Below are positions 34,666 to 42,074 of a DNA stretch of 53,078 nt, one piece after another; position 1 is the stretch's first letter; every line of letters starts with the position of its first letter. Below the pieces are notes generated by a model that was not told where the DNA came from, did no database searches, and saw nothing but the letters and a program-made list of their open reading frames with translations. The DNA is taken from assembly GCA_018716015.1 (NCBI GenBank), contig DVKM01000002.1, forward strand, positions 1 through 53,078, written 5' to 3'. A program made the translations under genes and the position numbers. Source of the stretch: Candidatus Enterenecus stercoripullorum (GTDB lineage Bacteria > Bacillota > Clostridia > Oscillospirales > Oscillospiraceae).

Positions 34666-35301
34666 ATGCTGAAAACCGACCACATCTGCGTGATGAACCT
34701 GGAAAACGCCATGCGGGGGGCCCGCAATCCCCTGAGCAGCTGGGCCAGGAGCGACAGCGCCTACAACGCCGCGGGGGAGTATGTCCTGGGCCCCAACGAC
34801 CTAGATCTGGCCGTTCGGCTATGCCGGGCGGGTAGCGATCACCGAAAGTTCATCCGGCAGATCCTGGTGTCCATGGACATCACTGCCCCCATGTACTGGT
34901 GGAAGGAATTTGACACCTATAAGGTGGGCACCGTGGCTAACTCCACCTCCACCATGCACAAGATCCACGCTAAGCCCTTCACGCTGGAGGATTTCAGCGC
35001 CGACCACATGACTGCCCCCTCCCTAGAGCAGTTTGAGCGGTTCCTTGGCTACCTGGAACAGGTGCGCCAGCGCTATTTGGAGACCAAGGACAAGGCAGAC
35101 TGGTATGATCTCATCCAGCTGCTCCCCTCCAGCTACAACCAGATGCGCACCGTCACCCTGAACTATGAGGTGCTGGCCAACCTCTACTATGCCCGCCGGG
35201 GCCACAAGCTGGACGAGTGGCACACCCTGTGCGATACCATTCTCACCCTCCCCTATGCCAGGCAGCTCATCGGCGCCTGCGGCAACGAGGAGCTGGGCTG
35301 A
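34666..35301 (+). CDS. Uncharacterised protein, possibly ThyX-like
   Basis: 211 residues. The centre reads AGSDHRKFIRQILVSMDITAP, then YWWKEFDTYKVGTVANSTST and MHKI. I recall this pattern from phage and gut Firmicute proteins loosely related to flavin-dependent thymidylate synthase, but the classic ThyX RHR motif is not intact, so activity is doubtful. GGGAGGG precedes the ATG. Probably in an operon with the upstream SH3 protein (37-bp gap), and followed by a strong terminator. Confidence 0.6.
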   Translation: MLKTDHICVMNLENAMRGARNPLSSWARSDSAYNAAGEYVLGPNDLDLAVRLCRAGSDHRKFIRQILVSMDITAPMYWWKEFDTYKVGTVANSTSTMHKIHAKPFTLEDFSADHMTAPSLEQFERFLGYLEQVRQRYLETKDKADWYDLIQLLPSSYNQMRTVTLNYEVLANLYYARRGHKLDEWHTLCDTILTLPYARQLIGACGNEELG

Positions 35302-35314
35302 AACAGAACGCAAG

Positions 35315-35346
35315 AAATCCCTGCGGAACCACCGCAGGGATTTTTC
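35315..35346 (+). terminator. Terminator after the ThyX-like gene
   Basis: Perfect 12-bp stem AAATCCCTGCGG/CCGCAGGGATTT, 5-nt loop, TTTTT run. Confidence 0.95.
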
Positions 35347-35414
35347 ATATGGCTTATTGATCTGTTTCGTATGCCTGTAATCTTTGCAATCATAAAACAG
35401 GCTCTGCCCATATG
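35346..35414. repeat. Nested inverted repeats at the island edge
   Basis: Outer CATATGGC (35346-35353) with GCCCATATG (35406-35414, one extra C), inner GCCTGT (35373-35378) with ACAGGC (35397-35402). It lies just beyond the 3' end of the membrane-gene island and could be its terminator or a boundary scar. Confidence 0.5.
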
Positions 35415-35423
35415 AATATGAGT

Positions 35424-36257
35424 TTAAGTCTCATCACCCGTCTCATTCAACATCTTGCCGATTGTTTGCGAGGCTTTGAAGCAGGCCATGAGCAAGGTGA
35501 CGCCACCACCAATCCCCAGCACATATAACGGCAGCCGGAGATCCGCAAGGCCGCCTATCGTACCGGTCAGGAACGGGGCCAGCAGCAGAGCGGCGGGCAA
35601 TACAAAACCAGAAATGCCGCACAACAGCTGGCACAGCCGCCCCGGCCGCAGATACCGGAGCATTTCATAAAACGAGTACCATAGCAGGATAGACATGAGA
35701 AGGCTCCACAGGCAAAGCAGTAGCAAATTGTGAAATAGCCTGCCCACAATAACGCCCAGTACTGCAATGAGCAGGGTGCTTACAACGGAGTAGGTCACAA
35801 AGCTCAAAGACCTGAGACGCTGTGCGCGGACGGTGGCATGCCCGCGCAGATCATTGGACCGCCCGGCCAAGTATTTCTCCCACTCTGCATGCATGATGTC
35901 TGTGGCGTGCTGCGCATGTGCACGGCTGCCACTGACCTGGCGATATGGGAGTTTGACAAATGCCAAATCGAGGATCAGGAGCAATAGAAATACGCTAAAG
36001 ACCACCAATGAGATGGGCTGCCGGTTGCCAAACAGTAAAATCAGGTCTGTACACAGGACATAAGCGCTTTTGGCCACAAGGTCGGCAATAGTTCGATGGG
36101 AGCAAGCGTGTTCAAACGCCGCATCGGTAAAGATACCTAGGGAAATGATCCACAGCAGGGCTGTCAGCGAGAACAGCAACCCCCAGGCGAACGGGTGGAT
36201 GAATTGCCCAGCCAGCAAGACTCCCAGAGTCAGAACACACAGTATTTTGTTTATCAC
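35424..36257 (-). CDS. Unknown polytopic membrane protein, large partner of module B
   Basis: 277 residues with about seven or eight hydrophobic segments (4-22, 24-45, 62-78, 84-102, 150-172, 178-198, 210-232, 240-258) and a hydrophilic central loop (about 108-148). I do not recognise it. It starts at GTG inside GTGA, overlapping the stop of the upstream small gene by 4 nt, so translation is coupled. Topology and scattered residues (DAA at about 46, an acidic LDL at the end of segment 4) resemble the 265-residue protein at 36814-37611, suggesting remote paralogy. Confidence 0.7.
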   Translation of the reverse strand: MINKILCVLTLGVLLAGQFIHPFAWGLLFSLTALLWIISLGIFTDAAFEHACSHRTIADLVAKSAYVLCTDLILLFGNRQPISLVVFSVFLLLLILDLAFVKLPYRQVSGSRAHAQHATDIMHAEWEKYLAGRSNDLRGHATVRAQRLRSLSFVTYSVVSTLLIAVLGVIVGRLFHNLLLLCLWSLLMSILLWYSFYEMLRYLRPGRLCQLLCGISGFVLPAALLLAPFLTGTIGGLADLRLPLYVLGIGGGVTLLMACFKASQTIGKMLNETGDET

Positions 36258-36463
36258 ACCTTCACCACATAAGTCATTTTGTCAGTAGCAATGCAGAATA
36301 GGCTTTTTGCATTACGCACTTTAATCTTCCTGAGTGCCCTCATCCATGCCTTCCTCATCCCGATCCCCCTTGGTAGCCGAATGACATTCATCCAACAAAT
36401 CATAGACAGGATGGTGCAAAGAAGGGCCACCACAAATATAACGGGATACAGCACATTCCTCAT
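36254..36463 (-). CDS. Small membrane protein of module B, rearranged copy
   Basis: 69 residues with one clear membrane segment. Its CTILSMICWMNVIR stretch matches CTILSTIFWMNAIR of the gene at 37608-37835, with a 16-base identical run in the DNA. After that, the frame runs straight into a copy of the next gene's start (MRALRKIK against MRALMDMRK), so two coding pieces that are separate and overlapping in the other module are fused here. No good ribosome site is seen. It may be a decayed remnant or a real short protein. Confidence 0.5.
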   Translation of the reverse strand: MRNVLYPVIFVVALLCTILSMICWMNVIRLPRGIGMRKAWMRALRKIKVRNAKSLFCIATDKMTYVVKV

Positions 36464-36492
36464 TACAGTTATGATAGAAAGTAATACGCTGT

Positions 36493-36798
36493 TTATTTTT
36501 TGTGGAATTTCATTAAAAGCAATGCGACAATCACCAGCACAAATCCTATGATCAATAACAACAAGGAATACGGTTTGGGTAAGATCTGCTCAAAAAGGCT
36601 TGTGGATAACACAATCAAGAGCGCGCCAATGATTGCTACAAAAATCGTCACATAAAACTTGACCATTGAGATATCACACCACCCATGATTCTTGTATCGG
36701 TCATTGGCATCCCATGCATTTGCCGTCATGCTACCGATCGGCCATCCGCCCGAACCTAGAATAAGCCCTGTAACTGTCCCGGCAATTGAATTGGCCAA
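36493..36798 (-). CDS. Small two-segment membrane protein, unknown
   Basis: 101 residues if started at TTG, the first possible start after an in-frame stop. The N-terminus is glycine/serine-rich and tryptophan-containing (GSGGWPIGSM, NHGW), followed by two membrane segments (about 47-66 and 73-95) and a basic end (KFHKK). No strong ribosome site. An internal ATG (residue 24) is an alternative. It lies between the two paired modules. Confidence 0.5.
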   Translation of the reverse strand: MANSIAGTVTGLILGSGGWPIGSMTANAWDANDRYKNHGWCDISMVKFYVTIFVAIIGALLIVLSTSLFEQILPKPYSLLLLIIGFVLVIVALLLMKFHKK

Positions 36799-36813
36799 TT
36801 GGGCTCATATGGA

Positions 36814-37611
36814 TCACTCGTCATCCTGATCTATAAATCTGAATAGGGCGGTCCTTTTCTTTAAGGCGTTGTCGGAAACCAACGCCCACTGGAACCCAAA
36901 CAGCACACAGAGGAAGATCAGTTTCATTCTAAGCATCGTCAATGCAATGATCAGCATGGTATCCACCACAAGGACGGCAAGCAGGATACGGATGGACTTC
37001 TCCTGCCCGGCGTATATCTTTTTCATTTCTTCCTGAATTTTGAGCGCTATGGACAGCTGGAAGGCAAAGAAAAGCACAGATAATAGGATGCCGGAGATCC
37101 ATTGAACGCCTGCAAATGAAATATACACAAGTAAGGAGACCAAGCTTTTCCACAATAAATCATAAATAATTTTAACCTGCTCTATATCCAACTGTTTGAT
37201 TTGTTTCAGCATGGAACGCAGCTCAATCTTCTCCTTTGAAATTGCCTTTATGATTTTTCCTGTCAAATACAAATCATAGCAAAGGATAACTGCAAAGATT
37301 GCAATGGAACCAGCTTGATATACGGGATCTAAGTAAGACCAGATCCCCAGAAATAGTATAAAGCACACACCCTTGCTGATGACGCTGTTTCTCACATCCC
37401 CCACCTTGATCCGATATCCAAGGTTGATTGCAGCATCCGGCAGGAGAGAAATGAGGAAGGAAGCAATCATCAAAAAGGCCAGTACACCCCATAAATACCC
37501 ATTATAGCGTGTATGGTCCATGAAACACATTGTGATAAGAGACAGGTAAAAGCATAGGGACGACCCTAATACGAGTGTGTTGACTTTCCTCATATCCATA
37601 AGTGCTCTCAT
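36814..37611 (-). CDS. Unknown polytopic membrane protein, large partner of module A
   Basis: 265 residues with about eight hydrophobic segments (13-32, 40-60, 80-97, 98-116, 150-168, 170-190, 206-222, 226-246) and a lysine/glutamate-rich central loop (about 117-148). No recognised family. ATGA overlap with the stop of the upstream 75-residue gene (37608-37611), so translation is coupled. A+T content is visibly higher than in flanking genes. Confidence 0.72.
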   Translation of the reverse strand: MRALMDMRKVNTLVLGSSLCFYLSLITMCFMDHTRYNGYLWGVLAFLMIASFLISLLPDAAINLGYRIKVGDVRNSVISKGVCFILFLGIWSYLDPVYQAGSIAIFAVILCYDLYLTGKIIKAISKEKIELRSMLKQIKQLDIEQVKIIYDLLWKSLVSLLVYISFAGVQWISGILLSVLFFAFQLSIALKIQEEMKKIYAGQEKSIRILLAVLVVDTMLIIALTMLRMKLIFLCVLFGFQWALVSDNALKKRTALFRFIDQDDE

Positions 37612-37835
37612 CTGTTATCTCCTTCATCTTCCCAGTCCCACCGAATTGCGTTCATCCAAAAGATCGTAGACAGGATGGTGCAGATCAGGGATGCTACAAA
37701 TACGAATGGCAATTTATCATAGTTTCCTGATGACCAGTGTATGAAGAACCAGCCTATAGGTCCAAGCGTTACCAATGTCATAACAGCCGGGGGACTAAAT
37801 CTTATAATCCTTACTATGTGTTTATGTTTCTTCAT
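37608..37835 (-). CDS. Small membrane protein of module A
   Basis: 75 residues, two membrane segments (about 15-33 and 42-62), basic N-terminus (MKKHKHIVRIIR) and acidic C-terminus (DWEDEGDNR). AGAGGAGG precedes the ATG. Overlaps the large partner by 4 nt. A strong hairpin (CTCAG..CCGC/GCGG..CTGAG, about 37853-37876) sits just upstream. Not a recognised family. Confidence 0.7.
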   Translation of the reverse strand: MKKHKHIVRIIRFSPPAVMTLVTLGPIGWFFIHWSSGNYDKLPFVFVASLICTILSTIFWMNAIRWDWEDEGDNR

Positions 37836-37893
37836 ATATCCTCCTCTGCCCGCTCTCAGCCGCAGAGGCGGATCTGAGAAGCTGGATCCTATT

Positions 37894-38301
37894 TCATTTT
37901 GATGTGGGTAAAACGCTTTCAGTAAGCAGTCCTCTTATAAGAAAGACACAGTCAACTGTCCACAACACAGCAAGCCCCATCATCACCACAAGTAATATGG
38001 ATTGAAACCCCTTGGTTGTAATGATTTGGGCCACATTGCTTCGCACGGGTTCTTGGAACATATTGCGGACGTAGAACAGATACGAAAATAAGTAATAGAG
38101 TACATAAGCGATGAGCACGACGGTCGGCGTCAACCACAGAGAGGGCTGTGCAAGACAGAAGATTCCCACAAAAACAGTGTGAAAGCAAACCCAAAACAAA
38201 ACATGGCATCGCAGCAGCGTTTTGCTGAAGGTAAATACACAGAGATAGTACGGAAGCAGTAAGAAAGCGCCAATACTAACCCAAATCATCAAATCAGACA
38301 T
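37894..38301 (-). CDS. Four-segment membrane protein, unknown
   Basis: 135 residues with four hydrophobic segments (about 5-25, 29-51, 55-78, 98-122). First gene of the island on the minus strand. A TATAAT lies about 30 nt upstream with no good -35. No recognised domain. Gap of 58 bp to the next gene. Confidence 0.65.
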   Translation of the reverse strand: MSDLMIWVSIGAFLLLPYYLCVFTFSKTLLRCHVLFWVCFHTVFVGIFCLAQPSLWLTPTVVLIAYVLYYLFSYLFYVRNMFQEPVRSNVAQIITTKGFQSILLVVMMGLAVLWTVDCVFLIRGLLTESVLPTSK

Positions 38302-38452
38302 TACTGAATCACACCCCGCTCATATGATTTATCATTATAATATGATTTGCGTTGAAAAAAGTAATTGGCGAACTCACCATGAAGGCCCTTTGTCTCTTGG
38401 AAAAAAACACTCCCCGGCGATTGCGGCCCACAGCCGCTTCCTGTCACCAGCC

Positions 38453-39115
38453 TCACAGCTCCAGCCAGCGCCCCAGCTCCACCAGGTCCGGCGCGATATG
38501 TACATGGGGGTACTCCGCAAAGGCTGCGACCAGCGTGGTGCCGTTGAGCACCCCGCAGAAGTCCACCCCGGCGTTCTTCGCCGCCGATGCGTCGATCACC
38601 GTATCCCCACAGAACAGCACCTGCTCCCGAGTCAGGCCCAGCCGCTCCATGGCCAGGTTCAGCCCCTCGGGATCGGGCTTGGCCCGGCGCACATCCTTTC
38701 CCCCCAGGATCAGGTCGATCCGGTCCTCCAGTCCTTGGTAGGCGAAGATGCGCTGGATGGTCTGGCCCAGCTTGGTGGACACGATGGCCACCCGGATTCC
38801 CCGTTCCTTCAGCGCGGAAAGCAGCTCTTTAGCGCCGGGGAACAGCCGGGTGCCCTCCACCATGATCCGCTGGTGGCCCTCGCCCACCGCCAGCTGGAAC
38901 TGCTGGTAAAACTCCTGGCGGCGGTCGGGGTTTTGGTCGCCGGTGAGCATGGTATAGCCGTCCATCAGCGTCATGCCAATGGTGGGGCGTACCTGTTCCT
39001 GGGTGGGCGCGGGCCAACCCATGGCCTGAAAGCCCTTTTGATAACCCACAGTAATAGGTGCCGTGGAATCCCCCAATGTGTAATCAAAATCAAAGAAAAC
39101 ACCCTGATATTGCAT
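38453..39115 (-). CDS. HAD-superfamily phosphatase (phosphoglycolate phosphatase-like)
   Basis: 220 residues. Motif I DFDYTLGDST (about 9-18, both Asp present), a helical cap, motif II with VSTK (about 112), the conserved Lys in KPDPEGL and motif III CGDTVIDASAAKNAG. The substrate is not predictable. It follows rpoN by 18 bp, so it is probably co-transcribed. GAGGAAAGG precedes the ATG at a slightly long distance. Confidence 0.9.
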   Translation of the reverse strand: MQYQGVFFDFDYTLGDSTAPITVGYQKGFQAMGWPAPTQEQVRPTIGMTLMDGYTMLTGDQNPDRRQEFYQQFQLAVGEGHQRIMVEGTRLFPGAKELLSALKERGIRVAIVSTKLGQTIQRIFAYQGLEDRIDLILGGKDVRRAKPDPEGLNLAMERLGLTREQVLFCGDTVIDASAAKNAGVDFCGVLNGTTLVAAFAEYPHVHIAPDLVELGRWLEL

Positions 39116-39133
39116 CGGTTGGTCTGCCTTTCC

Positions 39134-40474
39134 TCAGTACTCTCTGCGCCCTGCCGCCGGGGCAATGCCCATGGCCTCCCGGTATTTGGCCACGGTGCGC
39201 CGGGCCAACACCAGCTCCTGCTGCGCCAGCAGATCGCACAGCTTCTGATCCGACAGGGGGTGGCGCTTGTCCTCCTCCTGAATCAGTGTATAGATCGCCG
39301 CCTTGACCTGCTGCGCGGTGGCCTCCTCCCCCTCGGGACCGGACAGCGCCCGGCTGAAGAAATCACTCAGGGGAAATACGCCGTAGCTGCATTGCAAATA
39401 TTTATCCCGGACGGTCCGGCTCACGGTGGACGGGTGAACGCCCAGCTCCGCCGCCAGATCCGACATGGTCATCGGCCGCAGGTGCCCCGGCCCCTTTCGG
39501 AAAAACTCCTCCTGAACCTCGGCAATGCTCTGCCCGCATTTGAGCAGGGTGGTTCTGCGCTGCTCGATTCCTTTGACCACCCAGTCCGCCTGCCGCATTT
39601 TCGCCGCCAGATATTCCCGCACCTGGGGGTCGTCGCTCTCCGCCAGCAGCCGCTGATAGTAGGAGTTCACCCGCAACAAGGGGCCCGGGGTATCGTTCAC
39701 CGACACCACGAACTTCCCCTCCTCCTCCCACACCATCAAGTCCGGCAGCAGGGTCCCGGGCGGTTCCGCCGGGGCAAAAGCCGCCCCCGGCTTGGGCGAG
39801 AGGGACCGGATCAGCCGGCAGGCGCGCTGAATGGCCTCCCGGGTGGCCCCGGTCTTTTGGGCAATCTTGTGATAGCGGTTTTTGGCCACATCCTCCAGAT
39901 GGAAGCGCACAATGGTCAGCGCCAGCCCCCGCTCTCCCCGGCGGTTCAGCTGCAGCTCCAGACATTCGGCCAGGGTTCTGGCCCCCACTCCGGCCGGCTC
40001 CAGGCTCTGGATCAGCACCAGGGCCCGCTCCACCGTCTGCTTGGGCTGCCCGCACCGCTGGGCCAGCTCCTCCACGCTCTCCTCCAGATATCCGTTGGCG
40101 TCCAGTCCCGTCAGCACGCTCTCCACCGCCCGCCGGAGCTGGGCGGGCATCCTTTTAAACTCAATCTGGTCCCGCAGATATTCATACAGCCCCTCAGTCC
40201 GGGGCTGTACCGCCACAGGGGCCATCACCCCACTGTCTGTGTCCGATCTTCTGGTATGGTGCCGGCTGTCTCCAACCAGCCATTCCATCCTGCGCAGCAG
40301 TTCATCCGCCCCGGCATTGTTCTCTTGCTCTTTCCGTTCCAGCACCGGGTTTTCCAGCAGAAGCTCGTCCACGTACTCCTGCAGCTCCTGACTGCCCATC
40401 TGGAGGATCTCCATGGTCTGAATGATTTGGGGCGACAGCTTCTGTGTCTGCTTGATCTGTAAAGACAGTTCCAT
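39134..40474 (-). CDS. rpoN: RNA polymerase sigma-54 factor
   Basis: 446 residues. N-terminal glutamine-rich activator-interacting region I (LSLQIKQTQKLSPQIIQTME), core-binding domain, HTH (LGVHPSTVSRTVRDKYLQC) and the C-terminal RpoN box ARRTVAKYR. GGAGGAGGT lies 5 nt before the chosen ATG, and an upstream in-frame extension lacks a ribosome site. Sigma-54 needs an AAA+ activator. None is in this window, so its regulon is not visible. Confidence 0.95.
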   Translation of the reverse strand: MELSLQIKQTQKLSPQIIQTMEILQMGSQELQEYVDELLLENPVLERKEQENNAGADELLRRMEWLVGDSRHHTRRSDTDSGVMAPVAVQPRTEGLYEYLRDQIEFKRMPAQLRRAVESVLTGLDANGYLEESVEELAQRCGQPKQTVERALVLIQSLEPAGVGARTLAECLELQLNRRGERGLALTIVRFHLEDVAKNRYHKIAQKTGATREAIQRACRLIRSLSPKPGAAFAPAEPPGTLLPDLMVWEEEGKFVVSVNDTPGPLLRVNSYYQRLLAESDDPQVREYLAAKMRQADWVVKGIEQRRTTLLKCGQSIAEVQEEFFRKGPGHLRPMTMSDLAAELGVHPSTVSRTVRDKYLQCSYGVFPLSDFFSRALSGPEGEEATAQQVKAAIYTLIQEEDKRHPLSDQKLCDLLAQQELVLARRTVAKYREAMGIAPAAGRREY

Positions 40475-40521
40475 TGTGACCTCCTCCAAAATGCTTCCGG
40501 TAACATCCCGCCGTTTCTTGT

Positions 40522-40550
40522 AGAGTATCACAAATTCCCCACTTTTTCAA
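40522..40550 (-). promoter_or_regulatory. Possible promoter of rpoN
   Basis: TTGAAA (40545-40550, at the end of the upstream gene), 17-bp spacer, TACTCT (40522-40527), minus strand. Confidence 0.5.
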
Positions 40551-40864
40551 CTGTCAGCCTGTTCCAGCAAATTGGCCGCCCCGTACCGCAGGCAGCGGTA
40601 TAGCCTCTGCCTGCCCCGCTTCAAGGTTCTGGAGACCGTGGACTTGTTGACCCCCAGTTCTCGGGCAATGGCTTCCATGCTCATGTTTTTCCCGTAGTAC
40701 AGCATCATATATTCCCGCTGCCGGGGCGTGATGTCCTGGCGCAGGGCGTGGGTCAGGTTCCGCTTCAGCCTCCCGATCTGTTCCCGGTTGTCCTGAGCCA
40801 TCATGGTGCTGTATACTGCCAGGTCCACCATGCCGAACGTGTTGTCATAGGAAATCTTCTTCAT
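40547..40864 (-). CDS. Sigma-70 region 4-like HTH protein
   Basis: 105 residues. The C-terminal half matches sigma region 4 (ITPRQREYMMLYYGKNMSMEAIARELGVNKSTVSRTLKRG). No region 2, so it is not a complete sigma factor. Similar small proteins occur in clostridial phages and chromosomes as transcription activators. ATGA overlap with the upstream gene. It lies directly upstream of rpoN. Confidence 0.8.
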   Translation of the reverse strand: MKKISYDNTFGMVDLAVYSTMMAQDNREQIGRLKRNLTHALRQDITPRQREYMMLYYGKNMSMEAIARELGVNKSTVSRTLKRGRQRLYRCLRYGAANLLEQADS

Positions 40865-41112
40865 CTTCCCCGCCTCCTGTTGGTCTGTTTTCTGCGCTGT
40901 GTTCCGCCTGTGCGCCGGTAATAGCCCTGGAGATGCCGGGCCACCGCCCTGGTCTCCCGGTACATTACCCGCAGGGGCCGGATCCGGCCCTCGATCTGCT
41001 GCCGGGCCAGCTCATCCTCCGTCTCCTCCAAAACCCGCTCCAGCTCCGCGATGCGCCCTTGCAGCACCTCGGCTGTCACGCCGTACTGCTCCCCCAGTTC
41101 GTAGAGCGTCAT
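40861..41112 (-). CDS. Short helical protein, unknown
   Basis: 83 residues from an ATG that overlaps the upstream stop by 4 nt (ATGA). The N-terminus is HTH-like (LYELGEQYGVTAEVLQGRI), then a charged helix (AELERVLEETEDELARQQIEGRI) and a very basic tail (TQRRKQTNRRRGR) that suggests nucleic-acid binding. The frame extends 51 codons upstream, but translational coupling favours this start. Confidence 0.65.
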   Translation of the reverse strand: MTLYELGEQYGVTAEVLQGRIAELERVLEETEDELARQQIEGRIRPLRVMYRETRAVARHLQGYYRRTGGTQRRKQTNRRRGR

Positions 41113-41345
41113 GCTCCCCATCCTCCTTCCTGCCGTCCCACCCGGCACAGCCGGTGGGCAAATCGTCTTTGGGCATACCGCTCCAGGCAGGCTTCGCAGA
41201 TCTTCTGTCCTTCCAGCAGAAAATACCGGTCTCCCCAGTACAGTTCCCCTTGGCACATACCGCACTGAACCCCGCCGGCGGCCCCGGCCGCCCCTGTGGA
41301 TCCCCAGCCCTTTTTTTCATTCTTTTCCCGCAAAAGTGTTGACAA
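41109..41345 (-). CDS. Small zinc-ribbon protein
   Basis: 78 residues from a TTG placed 8 nt after AGGAGG. Two CxxC pairs (Cys28/Cys31 and Cys50/Cys53) with GELYWGDRYFLLEGQKI between them form a zinc ribbon. First of three tightly overlapping genes upstream of rpoN. An ATG nearer the ribosome site is in a different frame. Its start overlaps the divergent tRNA promoter. Confidence 0.65.
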   Translation of the reverse strand: MSTLLREKNEKKGWGSTGAAGAAGGVQCGMCQGELYWGDRYFLLEGQKICEACLERYAQRRFAHRLCRVGRQEGGWGA

Positions 41346-41367
41346 ATCTCCATCCTCCTGATATAAT
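41339..41367 (+). promoter_or_regulatory. Promoter of the tRNA-Thr/tRNA-Tyr unit
   Basis: Perfect TTGACA (41339-41344), 17-bp spacer, perfect TATAAT (41362-41367). Confidence 0.92.
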
Positions 41368-41399
41368 AACCCTCGCTGCAAACGGGGAGGGTGCTGCGT

Positions 41400-41475
41400 G
41401 CTGGTGTAGCTCAGCTGGTAGAGCAGCTGATTTGTAATCAGCAGGTCGGGGGTTCGAATCCGTCCACCAGCTCCA
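41400..41475 (+). tRNA. tRNA-Thr (anticodon TGT)
   Basis: 76 nt. Acceptor GCTGGTG/CACCAGC, anticodon stem GCTGA/TCAGC with loop TTTGTAA, T-loop GGTTCGAATCC, encoded CCA at 41473-41475. Confidence 0.96.
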
Positions 41476-41498
41476 ACTTCGCGTTCAAAAGTTGATAG

Positions 41499-41583
41499 GG
41501 AGGAGTACCCAAGTGGCCAAAGGGGACAGACTGTAAATCTGCTGGCTTTGCCTTCGATGGTTCGAATCCATCCTCCTCCACCA
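41499..41583 (+). tRNA. tRNA-Tyr (anticodon GTA)
   Basis: Class II tRNA. Acceptor GGAGGAG/CTCCTCC, loop CTGTAAA with anticodon GTA, long variable arm, GGTTCGAATCC T-arm, encoded CCA at 41581-41583. Confidence 0.96.
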
Positions 41584-41584
41584 G

Positions 41585-41618
41585 AAAAACGGTGACCCCA
41601 CTAGGGGTTGCCGTTTTT
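41585..41618 (+). terminator. Terminator of the tRNA unit
   Basis: AAAAACGG pairs with CCGTTTTT, with an inner ACCCC/GGGGT stem, ending in a T-run. Confidence 0.88.
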
Positions 41619-41625
41619 CTCATTT

Positions 41626-41753
41626 GAGGATGGATGAGACGGCGGCTCTTGGCGGTGTGCCGGGGGTACGCCGCAGCCGCCGGGCTTTTCCGCAGAAAAG
41701 CGAATCCATCCTCCGCTACCACGTCGGAACAAGTTTCGCCTGTTCCGACTTTT
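41626..41753 (+). ncRNA. Candidate structured RNA: three-way junction plus terminator
   Basis: P1: GAGGATGGAT (41626-41635) with ATCCATCCTC (41704-41713), 10 bp perfect. P2: CGGCGGCT (41640-41647) with AGCCGCCG (41675-41682), continued after a 4-nt bulge by an 8-bp helix (41652-41659 with 41667-41674). P3: GCTTTTC (41684-41690) with GAAAAGC (41695-41701). An intrinsic terminator follows, GTCGGAACA/TGTTCCGAC (41723-41749) with TTTT. The P1 3' strand copies the tRNA-Tyr 3' end (CGAATCCATCCTCC). No own promoter is clear, so read-through from the tRNAs is possible. I cannot assign a known RNA class. Confidence 0.55.
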
Positions 41754-42020
41754 GATTGCATAAAATCAGTCCCCCACTCCACTGTTCCTCCTCTCCCCAC
41801 ACATACTGCCCCTTCTCCGTCTGACATCCACCCTGTATCCCCCGATTATAGAACATTAGTTCTATTCCCATGGGCAAGATTACCACCTCTGGCCGGAAAA
41901 GTCAAGGGAAACCCCAGTGAAACTTTTCCAGTTCAGCCCCAAATAACGGACTGAACTTCCCCTTTGTTGCACGGGGCCGTCCGGGAACGCAAGATTCACA
42001 ATCCCTTTACAATCTGGGGG
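41754..42020. other. Gene-free stretch before the hydrolase promoter
   Basis: About 270 bp, pyrimidine-rich on the plus strand. The open frames here are low-complexity and unsupported by ribosome sites. I see no further structure. Confidence 0.5.
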
Positions 42021-42049
42021 TTGACTGCCTATTTTTTTCGGGGTATAGT
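42021..42049 (+). promoter_or_regulatory. Promoter of the alpha/beta hydrolase gene
   Basis: TTGACT (42021-42026), 17-bp spacer, TATAGT (42044-42049). Confidence 0.75.
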
Positions 42050-42074
42050 GAAAAAAATGGGTCAGGAGGCCGTT

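Noticed and set aside
36279-36551. Plus-strand 90-codon frame inside the membrane-gene island
   Set aside because: Antisense to the small module B gene. No ribosome site, and its hydrophobicity reflects the opposite-strand membrane segments.
38324-40462. 712-codon plus-strand open frame opposite rpoN
   Set aside because: Shadow of rpoN and HAD genes. Composition is typical of antisense high-GC frames.
41634-41954. 106-codon plus-strand frame after tRNA-Tyr
   Set aside because: It begins inside the structured RNA and crosses its terminator. No ribosome site and no domain.
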